Shown here: in pieces, positions 63,982-64,000 of the stretch
Layout: the number at the start of each line of letters is the position of its first letter
Position numbering within the stretch: position 1 is the stretch's first letter
From: Vibrio sp. HI00D65
GTDB taxonomy: Bacteria > Pseudomonadota > Gammaproteobacteria > Enterobacterales > Vibrionaceae
Reading direction: 5' to 3'
Assembly: GCF_001635455.1 (NCBI RefSeq)
Contig: NZ_LWEH01000001.1
Location: 123,564 to 187,563 of the forward strand
DNA length: 64,000 nt
Translations under genes and position numbers: made by a program
The notes under the pieces: model-generated
Told to the model about the DNA's origin: nothing
Database searches by the model: none
Seen by the model: only the letters and a program-made list of their open reading frames with translations

Positions 63982-64000
63982 TATTAAATAAATCGGGCCT

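Noticed and set aside
1..64000. tRNA, rRNA, CRISPR array, plasmid or integron sequence
   Set aside because: No clover-leaf genes, rRNA blocks, regular direct-repeat arrays or attC-like sites were recognised by eye.

Overview
The window reads as chromosomal DNA of a marine Vibrio, probably near the Splendidus clade. This is inferred from gene content, moderate AT richness and short SD-led operons; no marker gene fixes the species. No rRNA, tRNA or CRISPR array was seen.

Layout. 1-3.3 kb: edge of a Dcu-type transporter, then HAD phosphatase, HD hydrolase, GNAT and Tag-like glycosylase genes. 3.4-11.2 kb: a GntR regulator, a 268-bp MITE-like element, and xdhABC-guaD. 11.2-14 kb: an AT-rich cassette (secreted 118-aa protein, PLP histidine decarboxylase, ACT protein) inserted at the 3' end of guaD, leaving a decayed second copy of the guaD tail. 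14-29.4 kb: mixed accessory genes, including an NAD-salvage locus (nicotinamidase, NrtR, PncB), a LysR/NTF2 pair, a secreted metzincin-like protease, transporters, and DUF3299-like and GrpB pseudogenes. 29.5-36.4 kb: urate-to-glyoxylate genes (puuE, uraD, alc, allA, puuD, divergent uraH) and a purine permease. 37.3-41.2 kb: two large secreted proteins resembling a helical pore-forming toxin and a partner. 41.3-44.6 kb: a Zot/pI ATPase with a small membrane protein, divergent from a 26-aa peptide, a channel fusing a voltage-sensor domain to MscS, and a pVIII-like peptide. 44.7-53.2 kb: RutR-like TetR regulator, glycerate kinase, glxR, hyi, gcl, divergent malate synthase and a GlcG-like protein. 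53.2-64 kb: MarR/EamA pair, SgrR-family/MFS pair, EamA, GH3-family protein, AraC and MATE.

How it works together. Guanine and xanthine go to urate (GuaD, XdhABC), then to 5-hydroxyisourate, OHCU, allantoin, allantoate, ureidoglycolate and glyoxylate plus two urea (PuuD, UraH, UraD, PuuE, Alc, AllA). Glyoxylate leaves through Gcl/Hyi/GlxR/glycerate kinase to 2-phosphoglycerate, or through malate synthase to malate. A palindrome ATTGTATACAAT or a close relative lies upstream of the GntR gene, xdhA, the puuE/uraH divergent region, gcl and malate synthase. It is the likely operator of the linked GntR protein. TTGACC..GGTCA boxes before xdhA and uraH suggest a second input from the RutR-like regulator.

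The least explained parts are the voltage-sensor/MscS channel inside a filamentous-phage-derived module, the secreted two-protein toxin-like operon, and the histidine-decarboxylase cassette that duplicated the guaD tail.
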